A stretch of 64,000 bases of DNA from UBA2589 sp965223235 (GCA_965223235.1 CBDCVV010000019.1:483438-547437); one strand, 5' to 3'; shown: positions 34,668 to 45,192, counted from the stretch's first letter. Translations and numbers: made by a program. Notes: generated by a model not told the origin, from the sequence alone.

Positions 34668-35936
34668 CTATACGCCACCCCCTACGTCGCTTAACCGCGC
34701 TCGAGCGTTCGCATGCTCGGGATCGAGCTCCAACACTCTCCGGTACTGTGCAGCAGCCTGCTCGGGCTGACCCGTGAAGCGAAACGCTTCCCCGTAGTGG
34801 AAGACGGAGTTGGGATCCTGGGGGTTGCTGGCGGCGTTGAGCTCGAAGAGGGCTACTGCCTCCCCAATACGCCCACCGGACAGCCAGCTATACGCCTGTG
34901 CAAGCGCCGCCGCGCTGGTCTCTTCTCCCGGCCGAGCTTCGCGGTACGCGGTGTACACCTCCCGAACTCGGTCTGCGCCATCCTGGGAAGGGATCTGAGA
35001 GAGAAGATCCCCCAACGTCATAAGTCGAATCCGACGCATCGACACCACCGAGACGCCCCGACCCAACCCTGGACCGGATGTCATGTCGTTGACCCACAGC
35101 ACGGTCCCTGACGGGTCGACCGCGATGCCGTTGGGCTGGGTGAAGGTCGCCTCTAGGGCAGGGCCATCGTCTGTGCCCGCGACACGGGTTCCGGCAACGG
35201 GGGTGACCGTCCCGTCGCGGGTCACTCGGAAGATCTGATTCCCGCGGAACTGAGTCACATAGAACGCGCCTCCGGCGAACGTGATGTGGCCGTTGCCTCC
35301 CGCTCCGGTCACATCCGCGAACTCGCTGACTTTACCCTCCCGATCGATGCGGAGGACCTTGGAGTTGCTGAACGAGACGACGTACAGATCCCCGCGGTCG
35401 TCGAAGGTGATCCCGTTGGGACACGCCATGCGCGGGTCTTTGGCGAACTCCGAAACGGTCTTGTCGGGCGCAACCCGAGCGACCGCGCCCGCGTTGCAGT
35501 TCACGACGTAGAGTGTGCCGTCGGGTGCCGCAGCGATGCCGACGGGGCCGTTGAGGCCATCACTCACCCACCGCTCGACCTCTCCGGTTCGAGAGATGCG
35601 TGAGATGTAGTTCCCGTAGAAGCTGGACTGGTACAGGTACCCACGGGGGCCCACGGCGTTGCCCGACGAGCCGTAGAGTCCGTCCGCGTGCTTCTTCACG
35701 CTTCCGTCCGGCGAGAGGCGCCAAACTGCGTTGCGAAAGTCGGCGATGTATACGAAGCCGAGAGCGTCGACCGCCACACCGCCCACCGCTCCGAAGTCGC
35801 CGATGGTGTCGGTGACGAAGACGGTGCTTACCGAATCCGGCGGGATTAGCTGAGCCCCCAACCGCTCTCCGGCTCCTGTGCCAGCGAGGAGGCCGAGCAT
35901 CGACCAAATCAGTAACGACTTCTTTAGGATTGTCAT
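34668..35936 (-). CDS. NHL/SMP-30-like beta-propeller with C-terminal TPR
   Basis: The 422-residue protein has a signal peptide (cleaved near LGAQ, residue 29), about six NHL-like blades (residues 45-315, with motifs such as GGVAVDALGFVYIADFRN and PNGIAVDPSGTVLWVND), then helices that form two to three tetratricopeptide repeats (about 345-415). The propeller may bind a ligand and the repeats a partner protein. I see no conserved metal or catalytic residues of gluconolactonases. It is divergent from the small membrane gene at 36140. Confidence 0.82.
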   Translation of the reverse strand: MTILKKSLLIWSMLGLLAGTGAGERLGAQLIPPDSVSTVFVTDTIGDFGAVGGVAVDALGFVYIADFRNAVWRLSPDGSVKKHADGLYGSSGNAVGPRGYLYQSSFYGNYISRISRTGEVERWVSDGLNGPVGIAAAPDGTLYVVNCNAGAVARVAPDKTVSEFAKDPRMACPNGITFDDRGDLYVVSFSNSKVLRIDREGKVSEFADVTGAGGNGHITFAGGAFYVTQFRGNQIFRVTRDGTVTPVAGTRVAGTDDGPALEATFTQPNGIAVDPSGTVLWVNDMTSGPGLGRGVSVVSMRRIRLMTLGDLLSQIPSQDGADRVREVYTAYREARPGEETSAAALAQAYSWLSGGRIGEAVALFELNAASNPQDPNSVFHYGEAFRFTGQPEQAAAQYRRVLELDPEHANARARLSDVGGGV

Positions 35937-36139
35937 CAGAAAAACAGAGTAAATCGATGTGTTTGGCGATGAAGGATACGGAGTGAACGCCGAAGCGTTT
36001 CACCTTCTCGACTCTCCGCGGAACGAGGTCCGGGAGCGGAACCGATCCGCACGACCCGGTCTTCGGGTCGCAGTCCGTCCTTGCGTCGACCGCCGTAGCC
36101 TAGGAAGGTTGGCGCACGCTACTCTCGCATGAGCTCCCG

Positions 36140-36274
36140 ATGACCCAAGCCGACTCGCCCTCCGACCCGCACGACCACCAGTCGCGCTTCCGGAAGACCC
36201 TGATCCAGGTGCTGATGGTGCAGGTCGTGGCCCTCACGCTCCTCGGCCTGATCCAGATCGCGTACCACGTCTAG
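36140..36274 (+). CDS. 44-residue single-helix membrane protein
   Basis: ATG 36140 to TAG 36274 encodes a polar, His/Asp-rich head of about 20 residues, then one hydrophobic helix (ending near residue 43). It lies 11 bases before the SSS symporter gene on the same strand. Small membrane subunits are known partners of some SSS symporters, so an accessory role is likely. It could also be a random frame, but its length, membrane helix and position argue for a gene. Confidence 0.6.
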   Translation: MTQADSPSDPHDHQSRFRKTLIQVLMVQVVALTLLGLIQIAYHV

Positions 36275-36285
36275 CGAGCCACGAT

Positions 36286-37956
36286 ATGCATTGGATCAAT
36301 TGGGTCATCGTCGTCGTCTACCTCTCCTACGTGGTGATCGACGGCATCCGGAAGTCGAAGGGTACGGACACGATCGCGGGGTACTTCGCCGCGAATAAGA
36401 GTTTGTCTTGGTGGGTTGTCGGCCTTTCGGTCATGGCCACCCAACTCTCCGCCGTAACGATGATCGGGACGACAGGTCAGGGCGCCACGGACGGCCTGCG
36501 CTTCGTTCAGATCTACTTCGGGCTCCCGCTGGCCATGGTAATCCTTGGCGTCACGATCGTCCCCATGCTCCACGGTTCCGGGGTCTTCACTGCGTACGAG
36601 TACCTGGAGCGTCGCTTCGACTCGAAGACCCGATCGTTCACTGCCTTCCTCTTCCTACTGTCGCGGGGCATGTCGGTCGGGACGATCATGGCCGCTCCGG
36701 GAGTCGTATTCAGTGCGATCTTCGGCATCCCGCTGATCTGGAGCGTGGCGCTCATCGGGGTGCCCACGGTGATCTATACGATGATCGGAGGCGTGCAGGC
36801 GGTCGCATGGGCCGACGTGAAGCAGATGGTACTGATCGTCGTGGCCCTCCTGGCGATCATGGTTGTTCTCTTGGTCCAGATGCCGGTAAGCCCGCACGAC
36901 GCTCTCACAATTGCCGGATCGACCGGTCGACTCGAGACGTTCGACTTCTCGTTCGACTTCACCGAGACGTACACCTTCTGGTCCGGGCTGCTGGGCGGGA
37001 CGTTCCTGATGCTCTCGTACTTTGGGACCGATCAGAGTCAGGTGCAGCGCTACCTGGCTGCGAAGTCGGTCGTAGAGGCGAAGTCGTCGCTACTCATGAG
37101 TGCTTACTGGAAGATCCCGCTGCAGGCATTGGTTCTCTTCGTGGGCATCGGCGTGTTCGTGTACTACCAGTTCGTGCAGCCGCCACTCCTTTACAATCCC
37201 GCCCACGAAGAGGCCGTCGTGGCCGAGCGAGGGGCTGCGTACCAGGAGCTACAGGACGAGTACGACTCGGCCTTCACGGCCCGCGAATCTGCTGCTCTCG
37301 CCGTTGCCGAGGCAGGGAGCGAGACCGCAGCGGCCGCCGCGATGTCGACGTTCCAAGCCCGCGAAGCCGACATCCAGACGATTCGTGATCAGGCGTTGAC
37401 CCTAGCCGAGGACGTGACGGGCGAGGAGTCGAGGGACGTGAACTACATCATCCCTCGTTTCGTGTTGTCCGAACTGCCCATCGGTCTGGCCGGCCTCTTC
37501 ATCGCGGGAGTCATCGCGGCGGCTATGTCGAGCATCTCATCTGAGCTGAACTCTTTGGCAACGACGAGCGTCATCGACTTCTACCGACGCTGGGTCGACC
37601 CCGACGCCGATGACGCACATTACCTGCGCGTGTCGCGATGGGCGACGGCGTTGTGGGGGGTCTTCGCCTGTTTCGTGGCGGTCTACGCCGCGACCCTCGG
37701 CTCGCTGATCGAGGTCGTGAATCGCTTCGGATCATTCTTCTACGGATCGATTCTCGGGGTCTTCCTCTTGGCTCTTCTGCCGCGAGCCCGAGCCAACGGC
37801 GCCTTCTTCGGCCTGCTCGCCGGGATGGCCGTGGTCGGATACGTCAACTTCCAAACCGACGTGGCCTATCTATGGCAGAACGTGATCGGCGCCGGAGTAG
37901 TGCTTGCCGTCGGGCTGGCGTTGAGCGCCCTTGGCACGGAGCCTCAGAACGCGTAG
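36286..37956 (+). CDS. Sodium:solute symporter (SSS family)
   Basis: The 556-residue membrane protein has about 13 helices and the SSS signature region (LGVTIVPMLHGSGVFTAYEYLERRFD, and YFGTDQSQVQRYL). It uses the sodium gradient to import a solute that cannot be named. An insertion of about 90 residues (about 300-385) is predicted as an Ala/Glu-rich coiled coil between membrane helices, which is unusual for the family. Its stop is four bases from the stop of the convergent gene. Confidence 0.92.
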   Translation: MHWINWVIVVVYLSYVVIDGIRKSKGTDTIAGYFAANKSLSWWVVGLSVMATQLSAVTMIGTTGQGATDGLRFVQIYFGLPLAMVILGVTIVPMLHGSGVFTAYEYLERRFDSKTRSFTAFLFLLSRGMSVGTIMAAPGVVFSAIFGIPLIWSVALIGVPTVIYTMIGGVQAVAWADVKQMVLIVVALLAIMVVLLVQMPVSPHDALTIAGSTGRLETFDFSFDFTETYTFWSGLLGGTFLMLSYFGTDQSQVQRYLAAKSVVEAKSSLLMSAYWKIPLQALVLFVGIGVFVYYQFVQPPLLYNPAHEEAVVAERGAAYQELQDEYDSAFTARESAALAVAEAGSETAAAAAMSTFQAREADIQTIRDQALTLAEDVTGEESRDVNYIIPRFVLSELPIGLAGLFIAGVIAAAMSSISSELNSLATTSVIDFYRRWVDPDADDAHYLRVSRWATALWGVFACFVAVYAATLGSLIEVVNRFGSFFYGSILGVFLLALLPRARANGAFFGLLAGMAVVGYVNFQTDVAYLWQNVIGAGVVLAVGLALSALGTEPQNA

Positions 37957-37971
37957 CAGCTACCTGCTGCG
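37952..37971. terminator. Short hairpin at convergent stops
   Basis: An eight-base stem with one G-U pair and a CTAC loop lies across the stop codons of the symporter and the binding-protein gene. It has no U-run. It may serve as a weak bidirectional terminator. Confidence 0.35.
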
Positions 37972-38982
37972 GTCTCTCACTTCGAGATCCCAACGGGTCA
38001 TCCACTCCTCCGCGTACGTATTCAAGGTGTCGAGCGCTAGAGGGTACACGCGACCCCTCTGGAGGAGTTCGAAACCCTCCGGGACCCGGGCCTCATCGAT
38101 GGAGCCATGAGCAGGCTGCCACCGCGTAGCGAGCTTCGCCTCGGTCGCCATCTCCACCGACCCGATGTGATCAACGAACCGCGCCGCCGCATTCCGAACA
38201 TCGGATCCGCTCGTGATGGCGACACCGCGCGTCAACAGCGGCGTCCCATCCATCGGGATCCGGTAGTAGAGCCAGTCTCCAGCCCGTTCGCGAGCGTACT
38301 CGACGTCCGCGCGGGGCAGGACAGCGAGGAGATTCCCCCCGACGGCCAACGCCCGTAGAGCCTCATCAGAAGACTCGAAGTAGTCGGCAATCTGAGGGTC
38401 GAGTCGGGCCAGCCATTCGAACCCGATCTCGAGGTCCTCCTCGGACCGGAGCGCCTCGAGGATCATCGAAGCAGCGAACGACTCCCCTGCGGCGCTGCGA
38501 GTCGGGTGCAGCAGCGCGACCTCTCGAGTCCAGCCATGGTGAAAGAGATCGACCCATCGAGTGGGGGCGTCGCCCAACGACATGAAGTCGCGGTTGAAGG
38601 CGATCACGAAGGGGGTCACCATCGTCACGTGCCACCGATCATCAGGGCGGACGGATCCCATCCCCGGTTGATCGACCCACGGGGGTCGATAGACCGCGAG
38701 CAGGTCGTGGCCGGCGGCCCGCTCGAGGGTCCGGCCCGATGCCCCCCACCAGACGTCGAAAGGGGGAGCACCACTCGAGATCTGGAGCTCGTGGTACGAG
38801 GCCGCGTCATCCGCCTCCGAGAAGGCGATATCGATCTCGGGGTGTAACTCTTCGAACGTCGACTCTGCCAACTCGAGCAGCTCCTCGGGGAGTGCCGACC
38901 GCACGTGAACGACGGTGTCGCGAGGTGGGCCGCACCCCGCCAGGGCGAGAAGGAGGAGGGTGGACCGTGCCCCAGCCCTCAT
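37960..38982 (-). CDS. Extracellular solute-binding lipoprotein (Fe3+/thiamine-type)
   Basis: The 340-residue protein has its own lipoprotein signal (LALAGC near residue 17) and the fold of type-2 periplasmic binding proteins: VHVRSALPEELLELAESTFEE, PPFDVWWGASG, TMVTPFVIAFNRD and VAITSGSDVRNAAARFVDH. The ligand may be ferric ion, a polyamine or a phosphate-like anion. No permease or ATPase is nearby. Its ATG overlaps the stop of the PIG-L gene by one base (TGATG). It appears fused to that gene in the raw frame only because of a base-count change upstream. Confidence 0.85.
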   Translation of the reverse strand: MRAGARSTLLLLALAGCGPPRDTVVHVRSALPEELLELAESTFEELHPEIDIAFSEADDAASYHELQISSGAPPFDVWWGASGRTLERAAGHDLLAVYRPPWVDQPGMGSVRPDDRWHVTMVTPFVIAFNRDFMSLGDAPTRWVDLFHHGWTREVALLHPTRSAAGESFAASMILEALRSEEDLEIGFEWLARLDPQIADYFESSDEALRALAVGGNLLAVLPRADVEYARERAGDWLYYRIPMDGTPLLTRGVAITSGSDVRNAAARFVDHIGSVEMATEAKLATRWQPAHGSIDEARVPEGFELLQRGRVYPLALDTLNTYAEEWMTRWDLEVRDRSR

Positions 38983-41643
38983 CACCGAGACGCTTCCCAC
39001 GCTTTCCAATCCTCCGCGTCGAGCGACACGAGATTCGTGAAGAGTCTGTACGCGCCCGGTACCTGCTCGGCCCACTGGCGGAAGAATGAGAGCGCGGCAT
39101 ACACGAACACACCCTTCCCCCACGGTTGCGACCAAGAGAGAACCGTGTCGCGCCTCTTCGCCGGGGTCGTTCAACTCCAGCATCGGCCGGAAGCGATCGT
39201 CCCACTCCGATGCGAAGTAGAGGCCACGCTCTTGTACCCACCCCTCGAAGTCGTCCTCGGAGATCCGGTTCGGGGTCGTGAACAAAGGCGCGCTGGACTC
39301 GAGTATGCGGACCGGCGCCGTCTCATCCGAAACCCTCGGCGACCCGCGACCCACCTGCATGGCAAAGGGCACGATGCTCCCGAGTGGGCCACGGTTGTAC
39401 TGCGCCACCACAGTGCCTCCCCCCCGCGCGTAGGCGAGGAGCTGGTCGGCAGCCGCCTGTAGGTCAGTGCGCGTTTCGTACGCGCGTACCCCGAGCACGA
39501 TCGCCGAATACTCTTCGAATCCGCCCTCCCGCACGCGGGCGGCGTCGAGCTCGTCCACGTCGATCCCGATCTGACGCAGAGCCTCAGGACCTGCATCTCC
39601 CGAGCCCATGATGTACCCGATCCGGACGTCCGCCGGTGCGGTTACGGGCACCACGGAGATCGTGGCCGCGGCCGGCGAGAAGAGCGCTGTGCGCTCGATG
39701 TGCGGGTAATCGACCAGATGGAATCCCTCCCCGTACGAAGTTCCGTCGGCACCGGTGGCCGACACATTGAAGACGTGCCGTCCTGGATCGGCGGTCCCGG
39801 TCGGGGTCACGTCGAAGACAATGGTGCGCTCTGCACCCGCCTCGGAGAGCGCGAAGTCAGCCGACCTGGGCTCGACTGACCACCCGTCCGGGGGCGACAC
39901 CCCGACCGTTCCCTCGGCCCCGCTCACCGCTTCGGTCCGCACGACCACCGAGATCGTTGTCGCACCTCGAGCGCTCGCAGGGCGTGTCACACCCGCGGGT
40001 GTGACCGCGACGGAGAGGGGGGGCACGACCAGGATCGGTCGATCGAACTCGCCCAACGCTGGATTCACTCCGACGAAGCGGCCCTCCGACTCCACGCCGA
40101 TTCGTTGCGACCCGGCGCGAGCATCCCGGTATGACACACGGCTGACCAGGAGCGGAGGATCCCGGGGAAGGCCACGGAGGTCCGGGTCGTCCGGCCATTG
40201 GTAGTTGGCCCCGACGCGGCTCTCCCTCAGGTAGTACAGTCTCGATACCTCGGCGTTCTCCGGCACGACGACATCGTACGTCCACGTCCCCAACTCCCCC
40301 GGGCCGACCACACCATCGGCGTCGAAGCCTTCCTGGGAGCGCTCCGACACGATCCATCCGTCGGGAGCGTCGATCTCGATGTCGGCTTCGGTCAGCGGCG
40401 ATCGACCTCCATTCCATAGCATCGCAGTCAGAGTGGCGTGCTGGCCGGGTACGAGGAGATCGTCGTCGATCCGCAGCGAGGTCGAGACGCCGCTAGCTGC
40501 CGCGATCGCGCGCTCCACCACTCCGATTCGATCGCCCACAGAGCGATCGAACTCACGGTCGCGATTCATCGGAACCGCTTCACGAGCATCCCGCAGGTGT
40601 CCGAGAGCCTCGAGCAGAGACGGCACTACCGCCTCCGGATCGAGGCCCAACTCTGTGCGCGCCCGAGCGACCGATCTCCGATACGCCTCGAGGTAGCCTG
40701 TAGTACGGACACGGAGTGGGCCATCGAGACCGTTCGTGACTCCAACCAGCGTGGTGTCCACACCCGAGAAGAGATCGCCATCGCCCTCACCGACCCTACT
40801 CTCAATAAGGATCACACCGGTCAAGCCGGGTCCTGGAGGCTGCGCCGCCCCCATGTCCTGAGACCGATGTTGGCTCCGACTCTCCATAGCCAACTGTCGT
40901 AGCGACCGACCCAGCAGAGGATCGAGGACGCCGGTCTCGATATCGATCGACCCGTCGTCTTCGTCGGCTGCTCCAGGGAAGAATCTGCGACGAGAGGTCT
41001 GGTACAGCTTTTGGGGCGCCCACGCTTCGACTCCCTCGTCGAGCTGGTCAGGGTAGCGCGTCGGGTCGCCCGCCGCGGCGAACGCCTCCCGGGCCATCAC
41101 GCCTGCGGCCTGGTGCTGGCCGTGTCCATCGCGAGGGGTACCGCTGAAGACCGAGACGATGACGTGCGGTCTGTACTTCCGCACCACCCACACCACGTCC
41201 CGAAGCAGCTCATCGCGCGGCCAGAGGGAGAGAGCCTCGTCTGCACTCTTGGAGTACCCGTAGTCGAAGGCACGCGTGAAGAATTGTTGCCCCCCGTCGA
41301 GTTCTCTTGCTGCGAGAAGCTCGCCCGTCCGCACGATCCCGAGTCCCTCCCACAATTCGGATCCGATGAGATTCTGGCCACCATCACCGCGCGTGAGAGC
41401 CAGGTAAGCCGTTTCGGCCCCCCACCCGCGCGCGAGTGTAGTGAGGAGGCTCGTGTCTTCATCGTCCGGGTGCGCGGCGATCATCAACACTCGCTTTACG
41501 CCATCCATCTGACGAAGGAGCAGGCCCGTTGCAACGGTCCCGGTGCCTTCGAGACGCTGGGCCTCGACGAGCGTCGGCAAGCCCGTGCCGAAGAGCGTCG
41601 CGAGTGCGAGCCATCGACAGATGCGTGGTACGTGGCGGTTCAT
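38982..41643 (-). CDS. Secreted PIG-L/GlcNAc-deacetylase-family protein, with frameshift
   Basis: About 886 residues once a frameshift is repaired. The signal peptide ends near VEAQ (residue 29). The deacetylase domain follows (about 45-330) with metal-ligand residues in AHPDDED and the GDGGQN and DGHGQHQAAG motifs, then Ig-like domains and a C-terminal catalase-like or glutamine-amidotransferase-like domain. The frame breaks at a G4 run (39163-39166): with three bases, the next codons read DPAKRRDTVLSWSQPWGKG, the expected end of this family, with a stop at 38982-38984. ATG 41643 follows AAGGAG. Confidence 0.85.
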
Positions 41644-41729
41644 CTCATCTCCTTGTCTCGCGGGCAAGCGCGAGAATCATCGTACATCATTATTTCGACA
41701 CCCGAGCGTGGCCGGGTGCTCGACCAAGG

Positions 41730-42656
41730 CTACCGACTCTCCTCCCAGGGGAGGGCGAGCGCTGCCGGGGCTCGACTACGTCCTACCCAACCGGCGAGGG
41801 CGAACAGGGTGAGCACATAGGGCATTGCCAGAAAGATCTGATAAGGAAGGTCTAACCCAAGAGCTTGGAGGAAAAATTGGAAGGCCGAGGCGGCCCCGAA
41901 GAAGAACGCGGCCGCCAGAACGAGCAGGGGGTTCCACCTGCCGAGCACCACGACCGCGATCGCGATGAAGCCCCGGCCCGCGCTCATCCCCTCAGCAAAG
42001 GTTCCGGCATGAGCCAGCGCCAGATGAGCGCCAGCTAGACCAGCCAGCGCCCCCCCGAAGAGGGTCGCCCACAATCTGACCCAGCGCACCCGGACCCCGG
42101 CGGCTCTCGCCGCATGAGGGGCCTCACCGACCGCTCTCAACTCGAGTCCAAGTGGAGTGCGGAACACGAGATACCACAGTGTCGGCGCGAGTAGATACGC
42201 CAGGTAGACGGTGGGAGCCTGGTTGAATAGCGCGGATCCGACGAGTGGAATATCCGCGAGAGGGCCGAGCGACATCGCGTCGAGCGTGGGCAGCGAGAGC
42301 TCGGTGCCGGTAGTCCCGAAACGAGCCTGGTAGATCGCGCCGGTGATCCCGAGTCCGCCAAGCATGACGGCGGTTCCGGCGATAATCTGATCGACTCCGA
42401 GGCCGATCGCGAAACCCGCGAAGAGGCCTGCGACGGCCACACCCGCTACAAGTCCCAGGGCGAGACCGCCGCCGGCATGCCCCACTGCGAGGGCTCCCAA
42501 GGCCCCTCCCAGGGCTCCCGCGATAATGGAGCCCTCGAGACCGATATTAATCACCCCGCTGCGCTCGGTGATGGTCTCACCGAGTGCAGCCAACGCGAGC
42601 GGAGCCCCGAGCCGCACCGCGGCCTCGGCGAAGAGTGCGAACTCCGCGCCGGTCAT
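41730..42656 (-). CDS. Nucleoside-type ABC transporter permease, second subunit
   Basis: The 308-residue membrane protein has about nine helices and the branched-chain-amino-acid-permease fold found in BMP-type importers (ERSGVINIGLEG near residue 30, RAVGEAPHAARAAGV near 195). The frame is open to 42890 but ATG 42656 overlaps the stop of the first permease gene (ATGA). It ends the four-gene transporter operon. Confidence 0.92.
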   Translation of the reverse strand: MTGAEFALFAEAAVRLGAPLALAALGETITERSGVINIGLEGSIIAGALGGALGALAVGHAGGGLALGLVAGVAVAGLFAGFAIGLGVDQIIAGTAVMLGGLGITGAIYQARFGTTGTELSLPTLDAMSLGPLADIPLVGSALFNQAPTVYLAYLLAPTLWYLVFRTPLGLELRAVGEAPHAARAAGVRVRWVRLWATLFGGALAGLAGAHLALAHAGTFAEGMSAGRGFIAIAVVVLGRWNPLLVLAAAFFFGAASAFQFFLQALGLDLPYQIFLAMPYVLTLFALAGWVGRSRAPAALALPWEESR

Positions 42657-43705
42657 GAGGTGCTCTCCCGAGACTCGTACCCGGCTCGCGCACTGCGGGC
42701 ACGATCGAGCGCCAGCACGGCAAGAATGACAAGAGCCTCGACCACGCTCGCCCAAGCTGCGGGGATCCCGGCGTCTCTCTGCATCGAGGCGGCGCCCGCC
42801 TGAAGCGCGCCGAAGAGAAGCGCCGTCGCGATAATGCCCAGCGGGTGCAATCCGGCGAGAAGGGCAACCGCGATCGCGGTGTACCCCCACCCTGGTGAGA
42901 GCCGTTCGTGGAGGGCGAAGGTCACGCCCCCGATCTCGATCCCACCGGCGAGTCCGGCTAGGGCTCCTGACGCTAGAAAGGCGACGGCGATCACTCGACC
43001 TGTGCGGATGCGCCCTGATACGGACGCCGCAGACGGTGACGCTCCCACGGCACGGAGCCGAAAGCCGAATGCCGTTCTTCGATCGAGTGCAGCGAGGCCG
43101 ATCGCAAGGAGGACGGCGAGTCCGAAGCCCAAGTGCAGTCGGGTGCCAGGGACGAGGCTCGGGATCCGGGCCGCCTCGGGGAGGACGTCAGATTGAAGAA
43201 AGATCCCCCGCGACTCTTGAAGGGGGCCGTGCACCATGAGCGAGGCCGTGTGAATCGCGACGAAGTTCAAGAGGATGGTCGTGATCACCTCCCCGACTCC
43301 TAGTCGCAACTTCATGACCGTCGGTGCGAGCGCCCACAGGCCGCCCGCGACGGCCGCCCCGATCAGTACAACGGGAACCAGGAGGAACCCCGGTAGCGAA
43401 GCGAATGTCAGTCCAAGCCACGTCGCCGCGATCGCGCCCGCGTAGAGTTGCCCCTCGGCGCCGATGTTCCAGACCCCGGCCCGGAAGGCGAGCCCGACCG
43501 CCAAACCGCACAACAAGAGAGGAACGGCCCTCACTAGAGTGATCGAAAGGAAGACGGACCAGCTCCCGAACGCTCCGAGCCACATGGCCCCGGCGGCTTC
43601 CGACACATCGTACCCGCCCACCCAGAGGAGGAGGGCCGCCACGAGTAGTGTGGCGACCACAGCCCCGAGGGCGGTCAGCGCGCCACCAAAGCGGGGCAGT
43701 GTCAT
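42653..43705 (-). CDS. Nucleoside-type ABC transporter permease, first subunit
   Basis: The 350-residue membrane protein has about nine helices, the GVWNIGAEGQLYAGAI motif and the GASPSAASVSGRI cytoplasmic loop typical of BMP-system permeases. Four-base overlaps join it to the ATPase gene upstream and the second permease downstream. It pairs with the latter to form the channel. Confidence 0.93.
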   Translation of the reverse strand: MTLPRFGGALTALGAVVATLLVAALLLWVGGYDVSEAAGAMWLGAFGSWSVFLSITLVRAVPLLLCGLAVGLAFRAGVWNIGAEGQLYAGAIAATWLGLTFASLPGFLLVPVVLIGAAVAGGLWALAPTVMKLRLGVGEVITTILLNFVAIHTASLMVHGPLQESRGIFLQSDVLPEAARIPSLVPGTRLHLGFGLAVLLAIGLAALDRRTAFGFRLRAVGASPSAASVSGRIRTGRVIAVAFLASGALAGLAGGIEIGGVTFALHERLSPGWGYTAIAVALLAGLHPLGIIATALLFGALQAGAASMQRDAGIPAAWASVVEALVILAVLALDRARSARAGYESRESTS

Positions 43706-45192
43706 GCGTCGACAGGCTCTGCCGCGAGCATCAAAGCACCAACCCCCTCACGATCCGCGGCTGTCGGGGGCACGGCCCGGAGACGACCACGCACGATCGC
43801 GAAGATCCGGTCACTCAGCTCGAGAACCTCGTCCAGATCCGTTGTGATCAGCACGACACCCATTCCCTCGGACGCGAGCCGGCGCAGCTCGTCTTGGACG
43901 AAAGCGGTGGCGTCCACGTCGAGCCCTCGGGTGGGATTCTCCGCCACGAAGAGCCCCTTGGCGCGCTCCACCTCGCGCCCGACAAGAACCCGCTGTTGGT
44001 TGCCGCCCGAAAGGGATGAGGCTGGCGTATCGATCGACGGCGCTTCGACGTCGAAGCGCTCGACCACCTGACGGCTCAACTCCCGGACCTCGGGCCAACG
44101 CAACCAAGGGCCGTCGCGAAAGCCGACGCGATCGTGCACGCTCAGCGCCATATTCTCCGAAATCGTGAACGAACCGATCACGCCCTCGCGTTGGCGATCG
44201 GCCGGCACGAAGCCGACCTCCCCAGGCACAGCAACGGTGCCCCGGGTCGGGGTCGTCCGCTTCGAGAGGATCAGGGCGAGCTCCCGCTGCCCATTCCCTT
44301 CGATCCCTGCGATCCCGACAGTCTCTCCTGGCGAGACCTGCAAATCGACACCGTCAAGAAGGCGCACTCCACCCTTCTCAGACACGACTCCTTCCAAACG
44401 CGCCACCGACTCCCGGGGCGACGGAGAATCGGCTTGAGCGGCGGTCACGCTCTTCCGACCTGACATCCTCCGCTCGAGCTCCACACGCGACTCACGGCCG
44501 ACCATTGCTTCGACCAGAGCACCCCTTTCGAGACCGTCCCGGCTCCCCGTGTAGACGGTCGCCCCGGCCCGCAGGACCGTGACCCGATCAGTCACGGCGA
44601 GCACCTCGTCCAGCTTGTGCGCCACAATGACCACGGAGACTCCCTCCGCAGACTGGCTTCGTAGAAAGGAGAAGAGGTCGTCGATCTCGACGGGGGCGAG
44701 AACCGCCGTCGGCTCATCGAGGACGAGTACGCGAGGCGTTCTCAAGAGCGCTTTGAGGATCTCGACTCGCTGCTGGGCGCCTACACCGAGCTCCTCGACA
44801 GGTGTGTCTAGCGCCACCCGAAGACCGGTCCGCTCCATAAGACCCGCCAAGGTCGCGTCGAAGTCGGCCAGCCCCCTCTGCCCCAGCCTAATGTTCTCCG
44901 ACGCGGTAAAAGTCGGCACCAGCGTGAAGTGCTGATGCACCAGTCCGATCCCGCTCTCACACGCATCTCGCGGACTCCCGAATGTGATCGGCTTGCCTCG
45001 CAACTCGATCTCGCCGGCGTCGAGCTGCAGCATCCCTCCCAGCACATTCAGGAGCGTAGACTTCCCAGCCCCGTTCGCCCCGAGAAGACCGTGGACCTCG
45101 CCGGGGAACAGATCGAGCGTAGCTCCGTCCAGAGCCCGCACCGACCCGAAGGCCTTATGAATGCCGCGAAGCCGGAGTAGCGGCTCGGTCAC
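43702..45192 (-). CDS. Nucleoside-type ABC transporter ATPase (double domain)
   Basis: The 496-residue protein has two ATPase domains. Domain 1 has Walker A GANGAGKST near residue 36, a degenerate signature (VGAQQR) and Walker B VLVLDEPTAVL. Domain 2 has a degenerate Walker A (GIEGNGQRE) but an intact signature LSGGNQQR and NPTRGLD. This asymmetric pattern is normal for the RbsA/YufO group. The GTG start overlaps the BMP lipoprotein stop (GTGA). Confidence 0.94.
   Translation of the reverse strand: MTEPLLRLRGIHKAFGSVRALDGATLDLFPGEVHGLLGANGAGKSTLLNVLGGMLQLDAGEIELRGKPITFGSPRDACESGIGLVHQHFTLVPTFTASENIRLGQRGLADFDATLAGLMERTGLRVALDTPVEELGVGAQQRVEILKALLRTPRVLVLDEPTAVLAPVEIDDLFSFLRSQSAEGVSVVIVAHKLDEVLAVTDRVTVLRAGATVYTGSRDGLERGALVEAMVGRESRVELERRMSGRKSVTAAQADSPSPRESVARLEGVVSEKGGVRLLDGVDLQVSPGETVGIAGIEGNGQRELALILSKRTTPTRGTVAVPGEVGFVPADRQREGVIGSFTISENMALSVHDRVGFRDGPWLRWPEVRELSRQVVERFDVEAPSIDTPASSLSGGNQQRVLVGREVERAKGLFVAENPTRGLDVDATAFVQDELRRLASEGMGVVLITTDLDEVLELSDRIFAIVRGRLRAVPPTAADREGVGALMLAAEPVDA

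Noticed and set aside
36052..36070. Seven-base inverted repeat (CGACCCG, CGGGTCG) in the divergent spacer
   Set aside because: It is in a likely promoter region but too ordinary for GC-rich DNA to call an operator without comparison.
37960..41667. A single 1,235-residue deacetylase-binding protein fusion
   Set aside because: An extra base in a G4 run, a restored family C-terminus and a separate lipobox show two coupled genes.
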